The notes beneath the pieces were generated by a model. It had not been told where the DNA came from. It saw only the letters and a program-made list of their open reading frames with translations, and searched no databases. The translations under genes and the position numbers were made by a program. From contig DDWS01000013.1 of NCBI GenBank assembly GCA_002347685.1, forward strand, positions 1-64,000: 64,000 nt of DNA. Reading direction: 5' to 3'. Source of the stretch: Syntrophaceae bacterium UBA2280. GTDB taxonomy: Bacteria; Desulfobacterota; Syntrophia; Syntrophales; Smithellaceae. Positions 38,590-46,738 of the stretch are shown piece after piece (position 1 is the stretch's first letter; each line of letters starts with the position of its first letter).

Positions 38590-39956
38590 CTTTTTGCTTC
38601 CTTTCTAAATCGCCAAGGTCTTATGCTCGCTTTATGGATGTGCAGGCCCCAAAAGGCACCGTAAATTGCAGCAGCCATGTGGCACGTTGGCGCTGTATTG
38701 AGCATACTGCCAAATAGATTTAGCATATCCATCAGGGCAACTGCCATCGCTAAAAGACATATCTTAGAAACGTAGCTTGTAATATTGGGCTCTATATTGT
38801 CCCTTGCACGCTTGATTGTCATCAACGGAATAATAATCAAGAAGACAAGAGCACCGACGGCACCAAAGTGCGCAAGATAACTGGTTATGGCTACGTGATT
38901 AAGCGCGCCAATTTGATATACCTGATCAGTATTTCGTTCACGGGACACATCTTCGTACTCAGGCGGATATGCGGCACCAACACCGAATATCATAGTTGAA
39001 TTGAGCCACAGATTTACCTCTGTTTGCATACCCAACATGCGCGTGTAATACGATTCTTCAAAAGTATCTTTATCACGCGCGAATTCAAGACGTGTACCCA
39101 AGATATCATTCACATCCCAATCACTAAAAAGCGCCCCAAAAATCAATACAACACCAAACAATACGATACCAAACCGCAGCACAGCATTTTTTACATCCAC
39201 TTTGTTTCGCAAAATAAGAAGGAGCACCATGATTGAGGCGAGAAAGACAACATAGAGCTGACGCGTTTGATTCATTAAAAAGCTAATTGTCAGCAAGGTA
39301 ATTCCCGAATAAAATAACAATGCATAAGCGATGTTTTTTTCTCGCAACCTGGTAAACAATGCTATCGCGAGCAAGTAGATACCGCCACTCGTGATATAAG
39401 ATATTGTTCGTAATTGTGCACCAACATTAACACCTGAAATATAGGCCGATCCAAGAAATACCATATGCTGCAATGAAGCGATGAGCGCGCCAAGAAAGAA
39501 TGCCCAAAAAAATAGTCGCGCTTCATCTTCGGTTTTAATAAAATTGGCGCTTATAAGAAACATGATGGGGAATATTGCAACCGACCATATGGATCGTAAA
39601 ACAAATGCATCCGGTCCATACTTTATAAGCGACTGCATAGATCCAATGAGCAAGACGACAATGAACACCATTAGGATATTTGGAATCTGTATCTTTCCAT
39701 TTGCTCGATATGCCTTAACAAATAGCGCCAGAACGGCAATCCATAAAAAGAGATCATTTAGATTTAAATACTCACCTGTAATCGGCATTCTTGTCAAAAC
39801 GGCTGCATGATAATTTTTACCCGCCAAACCAATTACAGAAAACAAGAAAGCCCAAAATGGCCGAACAATGACGAGAGCAATGCCAAATACCACTGCCAAA
39901 AGAAAGACAGTAATTGGATACCCTTCAGTGGGAAACTGTTGATAAAGAAATCCCAT
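38586..39956 (-). CDS. O-antigen polymerase/ligase-like membrane protein (Wzy/WaaL type)
   Basis: A 456-residue, very hydrophobic protein with about eleven or twelve predicted membrane segments. A large loop near 280-340 (from WDVNDILGTRLEFARDKD to RNTDQVYQIGALNHVA) has the position of the periplasmic loop of Wzy and WaaL proteins. Such a protein joins repeat units or attaches polymer to lipid A core; the sequence alone does not decide which. It is the only such gene seen in the window and lies beside a flippase gene, which favours a polymerase. Confidence 0.72.
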   Translation of the reverse strand: MGFLYQQFPTEGYPITVFLLAVVFGIALVIVRPFWAFLFSVIGLAGKNYHAAVLTRMPITGEYLNLNDLFLWIAVLALFVKAYRANGKIQIPNILMVFIVVLLIGSMQSLIKYGPDAFVLRSIWSVAIFPIMFLISANFIKTEDEARLFFWAFFLGALIASLQHMVFLGSAYISGVNVGAQLRTISYITSGGIYLLAIALFTRLREKNIAYALLFYSGITLLTISFLMNQTRQLYVVFLASIMVLLLILRNKVDVKNAVLRFGIVLFGVVLIFGALFSDWDVNDILGTRLEFARDKDTFEESYYTRMLGMQTEVNLWLNSTMIFGVGAAYPPEYEDVSRERNTDQVYQIGALNHVAITSYLAHFGAVGALVFLIIIPLMTIKRARDNIEPNITSYVSKICLLAMAVALMDMLNLFGSMLNTAPTCHMAAAIYGAFWGLHIHKASIRPWRFRKEAKS

Positions 39957-40091
39957 ATTATAGAAAGCTATCAGCGTTCATTGTTTTTTACCTGATCGAT
40001 AGTTGGACTTGCCTTGAAATCAGATATTGATCAATATGCTTGACGTTGGCATGTATCATTTTATTGCCAAACCGAGGGATAAATAGTTAGG

Positions 40092-40712
40092 TCAATTAAT
40101 ATAAGCTACTACTTTTGCAGGATTACCTGCAACGACAGCGTTAGCTGGAACATCATTCGTCACGACGGCGTATGCAGAAACCACTGCACCATCACCAATC
40201 GTTACGCCTTTAAGAACAATCGCAGAAGTGCCAATCCAAACGTCTTTTCCAATGACCACTGGTGCTACCGATACATCACCGGGATTATTCAATCGTCTTT
40301 TGAACTTATTCATTGCATGGAAATCAGAATCGTAAATTTTTGCACCAGCCCCAATATTGGAATAGGCACCAATTATAATCAGTTTCCACGCATAAATGAT
40401 TGCACCTGAAATACCTACATTATCACCAATAAGCAGTTTGGAATTATCATTTATGGCGGCTAAAACAGTTGGATGAGAAACACCAGCAGGATTTTCAAAT
40501 ATGCGGTTTATGATTGTTACATCATTACCCAATACAATCTCAGCATTCTTATGTCGGATAACAAGCGGTGCTGAAAATACTTTAACCCGCTTCCCTGTTC
40601 GAACGCCATTCACGAACATTATCCATAAGCCATACATCATCAGGACATTACGAAATAAACGCCTTTTGGCCTTTATTATTAAAAGAAAAACATTAAATAT
40701 GGTATTACTCAT
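40092..40712 (-). CDS. Hexapeptide-repeat acyltransferase
   Basis: A 206-residue protein. After a hydrophobic N-terminus it has left-handed beta-helix repeats (VTIINRIF, LLIGDNVGISGAIIYA, IIIGAYSNIGAGAKIYDSD, VVIGKDVWIGTSAIVLKGVTIGDGAVVSAYAVVTND). The signature VIGKDVWIGT and PANAVVAGNPAK match WbbJ/CatB-like acetyltransferases. The likely catalytic His is in SDFHAMN. It probably O-acetylates a sugar of the polymer using acetyl-CoA. The 135-base spacer upstream has no obvious signal. Confidence 0.82.
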   Translation of the reverse strand: MSNTIFNVFLLIIKAKRRLFRNVLMMYGLWIMFVNGVRTGKRVKVFSAPLVIRHKNAEIVLGNDVTIINRIFENPAGVSHPTVLAAINDNSKLLIGDNVGISGAIIYAWKLIIIGAYSNIGAGAKIYDSDFHAMNKFKRRLNNPGDVSVAPVVIGKDVWIGTSAIVLKGVTIGDGAVVSAYAVVTNDVPANAVVAGNPAKVVAYIN

Positions 40713-40767
40713 ATGGACATTTCACTTAACAATCTAACATTGCCGTGCATATTCAAAAGCACATAGT

Positions 40768-41616
40768 TTAAAAAGGCGTTGCAATAAAATTGCTCTCATT
40801 TTTAAGCGCTTCAAGAAAAAGCGACTTCGAATAGTACTTCCTCGGTGTGCTTATTGGAGAAAGCCGATAAGAGTGTTGAATCAAAAAATTATAGACATCA
40901 ATAGCATGAATTCCAAAACCGCCTAGATTGAGCTCTGATATTTCCATTACAATGAATGGTTTATAACGATCTATAATATTTATACCACCACGCAGAACCT
41001 GCAACTCTGCACCCTCTACGTCGAGTTTGATAACATCAAGCCTGGATAGATTATTCTGCTCTGCATATGCATCTAGCATCTTAACCTGCACATCGTCGTA
41101 CCCAATTATGATCGTCCCAGGAAAGGCACGATCAGAAAGTGAGCCATAAACCTCTTTACCTTTCTCATAGCGGGATATCTTCGCGATACCGTCCCGTTCA
41201 CCAAGCGCGAAATTATTGATTCTGACATTATCAAACCCATTCAATGCTATATTATGACCAAGTTCGCCAAACATTCGTTGATTTGGCTCAAAGCTATGAA
41301 CTTTGCCTGTGGAACCAACCATTTTTGCAGCAAGAAGACTATAATAACCCATGTTCGCGCCCACATCGACAAAGACCATGCCTGGACGGAGAATGCTTTT
41401 AATATATTTGGTTTCACCTGGCTCCATTTTTCCTTGCACAAAAAGTGACTTCCCCAAAACATCGTTCGGCCAGACGCGTGCCTTAATATCGCTATCAAAG
41501 GTAACGTCTATGGGTTTTCCAGAATGTTCTTTGCCTTTTCTTTCATATTCAAACGACCGCGGGTGCAGTGCCCATAATCGTCTTTTAACGCCATCAATAA
41601 CTCTTTTTATCCGCAT
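40768..41616 (-). CDS. FkbM-family methyltransferase
   Basis: A 282-residue protein. FkbM signature motifs: VDVGANMGYYSLLAAKMVG (SAM site), VHSFEPNQRMFGELGHNI and IKLDVEGAELQVLRGG. The family O-methylates hydroxyl groups of sugars and natural products. It lies in the polysaccharide cassette, so sugar O-methylation is the likely role, with no evidence for position. The C-terminus is normal in length. It is separated by 33 bases from the flippase. Confidence 0.85.
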   Translation of the reverse strand: MRIKRVIDGVKRRLWALHPRSFEYERKGKEHSGKPIDVTFDSDIKARVWPNDVLGKSLFVQGKMEPGETKYIKSILRPGMVFVDVGANMGYYSLLAAKMVGSTGKVHSFEPNQRMFGELGHNIALNGFDNVRINNFALGERDGIAKISRYEKGKEVYGSLSDRAFPGTIIIGYDDVQVKMLDAYAEQNNLSRLDVIKLDVEGAELQVLRGGINIIDRYKPFIVMEISELNLGGFGIHAIDVYNFLIQHSYRLSPISTPRKYYSKSLFLEALKNESNFIATPF

Positions 41617-41649
41617 CTTAAAACCTTTCCTTGAAAAAGTATTTAATAT

Positions 41650-43143
41650 TCACTTCGAAATACTTGCTTTAAGCCATTCCTGAAGATGTCGACGCATTGG
41701 GTGCACGACAGCCAATAAAACAATAGCCAGAGTTAAGATAATCGGTATATAAATATTCATATAGTGGCCCGTAATCATCAAATAATTCGACATGGCTAAT
41801 TGATTGATTAATAGCGCAATCAATAAGCAGCCTGTTAAATATCTGCCTTCCTTAGGAAAATAGCTTCTCAATTTAAGGCCGCTATTAAAATGGAAAGGCA
41901 CACTAATTAGAATGCTGCCGGTAATTAGTGCTACTGAAGCACCGACAAGAACACCAAGAGCACCCCACATTAAGCCACCGACATATCCAAACATTACATT
42001 TAATACTGCTGTCAAAATGTGGCCCGCCAAATTCCATTTAAGCTCTCCCAGCCCGAGGCTGGCTGTGTAAGCGGGGGCAGCCAATGTGTTGAAACACCAT
42101 ATAGTGGCTAATATATTAGCAATGGCTATAAACGTGCTTTCTGTATAGCCAATCCAAACATCCGAAATTGGTACGAGCCAGATGATTAGCAAACCAAATA
42201 CAGGCAGTGCCAGATAATAGATCAGCTCATATGATTTCAGGTATATTTTTGGAATTTCCGCCAGACTTTTTTCCCTATATTCCGAAAACACAGGAATCAA
42301 TACATGATAGGCGGACACAATCAAAGCTCTTAATTGAAGCACCAACCGGCTTGCCATCTCATAATACGCCACAATTGACAGGCCGCCAAACTTGCTTAAA
42401 AGTGCCTTTGTCACCGGCTCAAAGAACATAACGGCAAGAGTAACAATTTGAAATTTTGTGGCGTAACCGATAATTTCTTTAAATATATTCTTTCGCCATA
42501 TGAAGGGCAAAAAAGGAAGCTGGGGATTGCTCCTTTTAATCATTACCCAACCTGACATTAAAGCAAGGCAATTGCTGCAGATAATTGAGTATGCAACACC
42601 TATCAGCCCGAATTTCGGAACAAGCAGAACGCACAATGTGAGGTTTGATGCGCTGACACCAATCATGATCAGGCCGCGAATGTCCGTTCTTTTATAACCG
42701 TCGAGGGCTGAAAGAAAAATCCCGCCAATCATCATTAGCCATAAGGCAGCAAACGAATAGGGCAACAAGAGTATCGCCATCGGCAACGAACTGCTGCCTA
42801 CGAAATACTTCATGCTCCAACTAACAACGGGAAACAAGAACATCATCAAAGCGCCGGATATGACCGCTATAGAAATGGCGGAGGTTTGAATGATAAGCGA
42901 TGTTCTTTCCTTATCGTCATTCGCCTGGCTCTGCGCGACGAACTTCACGACAGAACCCGCAAATCCCAGATTGGCCACGGAAGCAAAAGACGTAAACGCC
43001 ATCACAAGCGCCCAGATACCGAACTGCTCGGCACCGATGGTTTTGATAAAGAAGCGATACAGAAAAAACAATATGATTCCATTGACCAGGATCTGCAAAA
43101 TGGCCATCATCGCATTTCTTCCGATTTGTTTTTTATCAATCAT
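41650..43143 (-). CDS. Wzx-type lipid-linked polysaccharide flippase (first)
   Basis: A 497-residue MOP-superfamily membrane protein with about 13-14 hydrophobic segments and the N-terminal pattern NAMMAILQILVNGIILFFLYRFFIKTIGAEQFGIWALV. It should carry undecaprenyl-linked repeat units across the inner membrane. It is placed with the Wzy/WaaL-like gene 2 kb downstream. A second flippase-like gene lies at 56 kb, so the region may make two polymers. Confidence 0.85.
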   Translation of the reverse strand: MIDKKQIGRNAMMAILQILVNGIILFFLYRFFIKTIGAEQFGIWALVMAFTSFASVANLGFAGSVVKFVAQSQANDDKERTSLIIQTSAISIAVISGALMMFLFPVVSWSMKYFVGSSSLPMAILLLPYSFAALWLMMIGGIFLSALDGYKRTDIRGLIMIGVSASNLTLCVLLVPKFGLIGVAYSIICSNCLALMSGWVMIKRSNPQLPFLPFIWRKNIFKEIIGYATKFQIVTLAVMFFEPVTKALLSKFGGLSIVAYYEMASRLVLQLRALIVSAYHVLIPVFSEYREKSLAEIPKIYLKSYELIYYLALPVFGLLIIWLVPISDVWIGYTESTFIAIANILATIWCFNTLAAPAYTASLGLGELKWNLAGHILTAVLNVMFGYVGGLMWGALGVLVGASVALITGSILISVPFHFNSGLKLRSYFPKEGRYLTGCLLIALLINQLAMSNYLMITGHYMNIYIPIILTLAIVLLAVVHPMRRHLQEWLKASISK

Positions 43144-43181
43144 AAGATCTCAATGCGTAATGTATTCCATCCGAGCAGATT

Positions 43182-43487
43182 TTATGGGCAGGGCTTAAAA
43201 TATATGGCCGTATCGGTAACGCCGCTGTTTGTCCAGATGCGCCGCCATGTGTGCGTTGCTTCATAAAAATCTGTCCAATCGCTTGCGGGCTTAGCGTTAC
43301 GCTTCACTGACCCCGGTGACCGCGAATCGCTGGGCAGATACCAGTTAACATTATCAATAATAATCATGCCGCTCGGCTTGACGCAGCGGATGGCATGTTC
43401 TGCGCAAAGCCCGCGAAACAAACCGTCTATTAATACAAAATCCAGGCTGCTGTCTTGTATTTCATCGAAGATGGCCGCGTAGGCCAC
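43182..43487 (-). pseudogene. 5'-truncated methyltransferase remnant
   Basis: The frame codes for FDEIQDSSLDFVLIDGLFRG, CVKPSGMIIIDNVNWYLPSDSRSPGS and WRRIWTNSGVTDTAIYFKP. This is the C-terminal half of a class I SAM methyltransferase (motif after LDFVLIDG, then PSGMIIIDN). The N-terminal half with the SAM-binding glycine loop is absent. Upstream the frame runs only about 14 more codons to a TAA inside the end of the GT8 gene. A GTG at 43487 could start a 101-residue product, but without the cofactor site it is unlikely to be active. Confidence 0.65.
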
Positions 43488-43506
43488 AGGCGTACGGAAA
43501 CTCCGG

Positions 43507-44445
43507 TCATCGCGACGGCTGATCGAGCTTTTTTATAAGACGATGTTGACGGCTCATGATCCATGTCTCTTTCATTTTCTGCAGGAGAGCTGTCAGACCC
43601 TCATCTGCACAGATTAAATCGCGACCATAAGTCCGGCGGTAGCTCGCAAGAAAATATTTTCTATAGGGATGGCCGTTTCTGAACTGCCAGGGTTTCGAAT
43701 TCGACGAATAATGCACGATCGCCGGATTTCTAACGGCCTGAGCAATTTCCCGTTCGCTGTAAACAGACCTTGTTTCACTCTGATAGAAGAAGCAATTCTG
43801 AACATTCCATTTCGGACTTAACACCCCCCAGCGACCCATTAGAATCAGATTGAAAATATCCTGATCGCAATACTGCAGGCGCGAGCCGTAACGATCCAGC
43901 AACTCAAAAGCCTTCGCCTGTAGATCCTCGCGACGCCATTGCGTCAGATTCGCAACCATCACCCCTGAATTTAAAAGATTGACATCTGGCGGAACGGAAA
44001 GAATCGGATCAAAACGGTATCGCGGGTTCGATACGGCAAGCACAGGCGCATGGTTCATCTTTTCGCGCCAAAGTTCGGAAATATCCGCCATGACCAAAAG
44101 ATCCACGTCAAGATAAATCACCTTGCTGATGGCAGGCATCAACTCAGCAAGCAGCAGCTTGGCGTAAAGCGCGTGGCTGAAATGTCCCCTGACCGGATAT
44201 TTCTTCAAGCGAGCGCCATCAATGCGTGTCGATGTCACGATACAATTGGAAAACTGATGCGCGAGGTGATTGATTGAATCTTCATCGACGCGGGAAATGC
44301 CACAGTCAATAATGTGAAAATGCACGTTGCCCGGACACGAAAGCGACTCCATGATTGAGAACATTGCCACAGGCAAATAATGCCCGTAGGCTGCATCGGA
44401 AATGAATGCGATCTGAATGTCATCCGGTACGCTCTGAAGCCTCAT
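43507..44445 (-). CDS. Family 8 glycosyltransferase
   Basis: A 312-residue retaining transferase, GT-A fold. Motifs: IQIAFISDAAYGHYLPVAMF, VIYLDVDLLVMADISELW (DxD), LLNSGVMVANL and DQDIFNLILMGRWGVL, with HYSSNSKPWQFRNGHPYRK near the end. This pattern matches LgtC/GspA-like galactosyl- or glucosyltransferases of lipopolysaccharide synthesis. The 3' end overlaps the frame of a methyltransferase remnant. A 12-base inverted repeat lies about 20 bases upstream of the start. Confidence 0.87.
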   Translation of the reverse strand: MRLQSVPDDIQIAFISDAAYGHYLPVAMFSIMESLSCPGNVHFHIIDCGISRVDEDSINHLAHQFSNCIVTSTRIDGARLKKYPVRGHFSHALYAKLLLAELMPAISKVIYLDVDLLVMADISELWREKMNHAPVLAVSNPRYRFDPILSVPPDVNLLNSGVMVANLTQWRREDLQAKAFELLDRYGSRLQYCDQDIFNLILMGRWGVLSPKWNVQNCFFYQSETRSVYSEREIAQAVRNPAIVHYSSNSKPWQFRNGHPYRKYFLASYRRTYGRDLICADEGLTALLQKMKETWIMSRQHRLIKKLDQPSR

Positions 44446-44463
44446 CGATCACGGCTCGAGACC

Positions 44464-44502
44464 TTTGCACAACCAAATTCATTTGCAGGGTGGTTGTGCA
44501 AA
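44464..44502. repeat. 12-base perfect inverted repeat upstream of the GT8 gene
   Basis: TTTGCACAACCA and TGGTTGTGCAAA are separated by 15 bases; AAATAATATA follows. The left arm is preceded by GAGACC. The combination resembles the end of an insertion sequence, but no transposase lies next to it. It could equally be a hairpin in the leader of the GT8 transcript or a regulator site. Confidence 0.55.
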
Positions 44503-44823
44503 AATAATATACTGACATCATACATATAACAGCTTGTTGTTTTCATTGTTCAAGCGAGGGGGCGGTCGAAATGACACGACGTGATTGACTCAACACGGAC
44601 CTCTGACCTCCGACACCTTACTCCTTACTCCTCACGCCTTTTGCTGTCCTCTAATCTCTCCGGATTCTCTCACAAAACCCCTCCACCCCCTACCCCCGCC
44701 AGCGGGGGACAAAGCCTGACTTGAAACGCATAATTCAGTTTCCGATTACCAGTTGCCGGTGGATGGTGAATGGCGGCCTCCAGCCGCTAATGTTATATCA
44801 ACATTGCTGTGTCATTTCGGCTG

Positions 44824-44888
44824 TGTCATTTCGAAGGAGTTTTGACGACTGAAAAAAACTAAGATTTCTCCCTTCGGTCGAAATGACA
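44824..44888 (+). repeat. 64-base dispersed palindrome, copy 6 (65 bases)
   Basis: The arms TGTCATTTCGA and TCGAAATGACA are intact, but the core reads GAAAAAAACTAAGATTTCTC, one base longer and less symmetric. Confidence 0.8.
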
Positions 44889-45072
44889 GGACTTGATCGA
44901 AACAACATGACCTCTGATCTCTGATCTCTGACTTCTGATATCTGACTCCTCACGCTTCGCCCATAGCCCATAGCCTGCGCGTGAAGCGCGCCTACAGCTC
45001 CGCCCTCTGGGTTACATCCGAGGGCAACCATTTTTGGCTCAGAGATCAATCATCTGTTTGAGGGCGGCTGCC

Positions 45073-45870
45073 TTAGCGCCATTTCGCGCTTTGCGCCGTC
45101 CAGTATTCTTTAAAAGTCAGAACCCGGTCTTTTTGATCGCTGTCAAAAAGAAACGGTTCAACATCGTTTGCCAAAAATTCAAAATCCAGTTCTTCAAGCC
45201 TTTGATCAAACTCTTTCAGAAATTCCGTCCGTTCGAGATGGATAATTCCGGCAATATAACTCAAATCCGGGCCGGTAAGGCCCAGCAGGTAAGACACATC
45301 AAACAGGTCGCGGCCTTTTTCCCGCTTGCGTCCCAAAACCGTCAGCATTTTTTGAGACAGCAAGACGGCGCTCGGCGCGGCATAAATTCGCCGATAAAGA
45401 GAGAACCGGTTGAGGACGAATGTCTGAGGTGCATAGTTTTTTTCTTTGGTTTCCGTGTCGATCCGAATCAGTATTTTTCGGGAAGCCAGAGGGCTAATGC
45501 CGGCCTGATGCAAAATATCAGGGAATTTGATGTAACAATGGTAAGCGCCTTTTTCGACGAAACGATACTCGATGCCAAAGCCTTTGTAGGACATATCTTT
45601 GCAAGCCGCCGTCAGAAGCGCTTCGAATTGATCAAAGGACAAACTGAAATTGTCAAAGTCCAGCTCCTCGGAAAAGCGCGGGCTTGAATACAAAACACGA
45701 ATGGCTGTGCCGCCGACAAAAGCCAAATCCGCCGACGCCTTGTGTTTGAAGATGGAATCCAGAAGTTCGTGCTGCAAGTATTCCACCAGGATTCCCTGCG
45801 GATTTCTTTGCATCAGGGCCGGCGGAAAGAGCACGGCAAGCTGCTCTAGGGTAAGCATCGCATCGCCCAC
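45073..45870 (-). CDS. AbiEii-type nucleotidyltransferase toxin (second pair)
   Basis: A 265-residue protein: FVGGTAIRVLYSSPRFSEELDFD carries the nucleotidyltransferase core (GGT, then LDFD metal-binding pair, near 52-73), and REKGRDLFDVSYLL (near 183) matches the second conserved block. It belongs to the same broad AbiEii group as the protein at 30648-31625 but is clearly different in sequence and length. GTG at 45870 and ATG at 45858 are both possible starts; 25 bases at the start overlap the antitoxin gene. Function as a growth-inhibiting enzyme is inferred from the family and pairing. Confidence 0.82.
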   Translation of the reverse strand: MGDAMLTLEQLAVLFPPALMQRNPQGILVEYLQHELLDSIFKHKASADLAFVGGTAIRVLYSSPRFSEELDFDNFSLSFDQFEALLTAACKDMSYKGFGIEYRFVEKGAYHCYIKFPDILHQAGISPLASRKILIRIDTETKEKNYAPQTFVLNRFSLYRRIYAAPSAVLLSQKMLTVLGRKREKGRDLFDVSYLLGLTGPDLSYIAGIIHLERTEFLKEFDQRLEELDFEFLANDVEPFLFDSDQKDRVLTFKEYWTAQSAKWR

Positions 45871-46445
45871 CTTTCGAGTTTTTTCCCGCCGAAAGCGGCG
45901 ATGTAGTTTTGCATTTTCTTCGCGTCGATTTTTTCTTCCATGACGTCGGTGTTGAAGCGAATGTTTTCGAAATCATCATCACTGTTGATGTTGGCCAGGT
46001 TCAGATAGAGATAATCCAGAATCGCCTTTTCCGGTTCAGCCATCAGGATATGTCCATGCCGGGTTTTGATTTGCGTGTAGCCCCAGAAAAGCGCAGGCTT
46101 GATATGCCGGTAAAGAAAAGCGCCGAATGCGTTTTTATATTTCCGGTTGATCCGCGGGGTCACACTGACATACGCATAAACCATTTCCGGAATGAGGCCA
46201 TACCAGGCCAAGGCGCTCTCCAGGCTCAGATAACTGGGTTCGTACAGAAATGTCGCAAGCTCTTCGGCCCGGATGCGCTCTTTTTCCCGCGCGAAAGCAT
46301 AAGCGCCGTTTTTCAAGCGCAGCAGATATCCCTTTTTTGTCCAAAGACTGAGCTGGTAATGAAAGGGCCTTCCCCCCGAAAGCAAGGGATCGCCGACGAA
46401 AAAGTATGGTTTCTGGACATTATTTTGTAAATCTTCGTATTTCAT
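45846..46445 (-). CDS. AbiEi-like antitoxin (second pair)
   Basis: A 199-residue protein. The first 60 residues (LSLWTKKGYLLRLKNGAYAFA) form a winged-helix-like unit; then SYLSLESALAWYGLIPE and MAEPEKAILDYLYL match the AbiEi family core. It precedes its toxin with a 25-base overlap. No Shine-Dalgarno is present before the ATG, and a promoter-like pair ends only six bases upstream, so the mRNA may be leaderless. Confidence 0.75.
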   Translation of the reverse strand: MKYEDLQNNVQKPYFFVGDPLLSGGRPFHYQLSLWTKKGYLLRLKNGAYAFAREKERIRAEELATFLYEPSYLSLESALAWYGLIPEMVYAYVSVTPRINRKYKNAFGAFLYRHIKPALFWGYTQIKTRHGHILMAEPEKAILDYLYLNLANINSDDDFENIRFNTDVMEEKIDAKKMQNYIAAFGGKKLERWAMRCLP

Positions 46446-46451
46446 TTTGTT

Positions 46452-46480
46452 ATCATATTTAATAAGATAATGAAATGCAA
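46452..46480 (-). promoter_or_regulatory. Possible promoter of the second AbiE pair
   Basis: On the minus strand TTGCAT (46475-46480) and TATGAT (46452-46457) are 17 bases apart; they match consensus at four and five of six bases. Only AACAAA separates the -10 box from the AbiEi ATG. Confidence 0.45.
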
Positions 46481-46544
46481 CGCGAAATATTGAATCTCTG
46501 CTTGCTTTTTTGAGGCATCATTAACCTCGCAAATGAGATGCTTC

Positions 46545-46608
46545 GTCATTTAGAAGGCGTCCTGACGACTGAGAAATCTAAGATTTCTCCCTTCGGTCGA
46601 AATGACAG
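46545..46608 (+). repeat. 64-base dispersed palindrome, copy 7
   Basis: The left arm is degraded (GTCATTTAGAAGGCGTCCTG) while the right arm TCGAAATGACA and the core are intact. Confidence 0.8.
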
Positions 46609-46738
46609 GACTTGATCGAAACAACATGACCTCTGATCTCTGACTTCTGATATCTGACTCCTCACGCTTCGCCTATCGCCTGCCGGTATTTTTTTGAAAA
46701 TATTTCAAGAATTTGATCACCGGCAAATCATATGCTTG

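Larger units (their letters stand above)
44446..45072. repeat. Spacer between the GT8 gene and the second AbiE pair
   Basis: No gene. It starts with the 12-base inverted repeat at 44464-44502. Then follow a CGGTCGAAATGACACGACGTG half palindrome (about 44560-44580), TCTGACC units (about 44598-44612), a full 64-base palindrome (44824-44888) and TCTGATC/TCTGACT heptamers (about 44910-44950). The last 120 bases before the AbiEii stop are mostly repeat or low-information sequence. Confidence 0.65.
46446..46738. repeat. Spacer upstream of the second AbiE pair
   Basis: Contains the possible promoter (46452-46480), then the 64-base palindrome (46545-46608), TCTGATC/TCTGACT units (about 46630-46660) and 60 bases of unique sequence next to the end of the following gene. 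No gene is seen. Confidence 0.65.

Noticed and set aside
43182..43487. Intact small methyltransferase
   Set aside because: The SAM-binding N-terminal half is absent and the upstream frame stops inside the neighbouring gene.
44464..44502. Complete insertion sequence
   Set aside because: No transposase frame is adjacent and only one possible end is visible.
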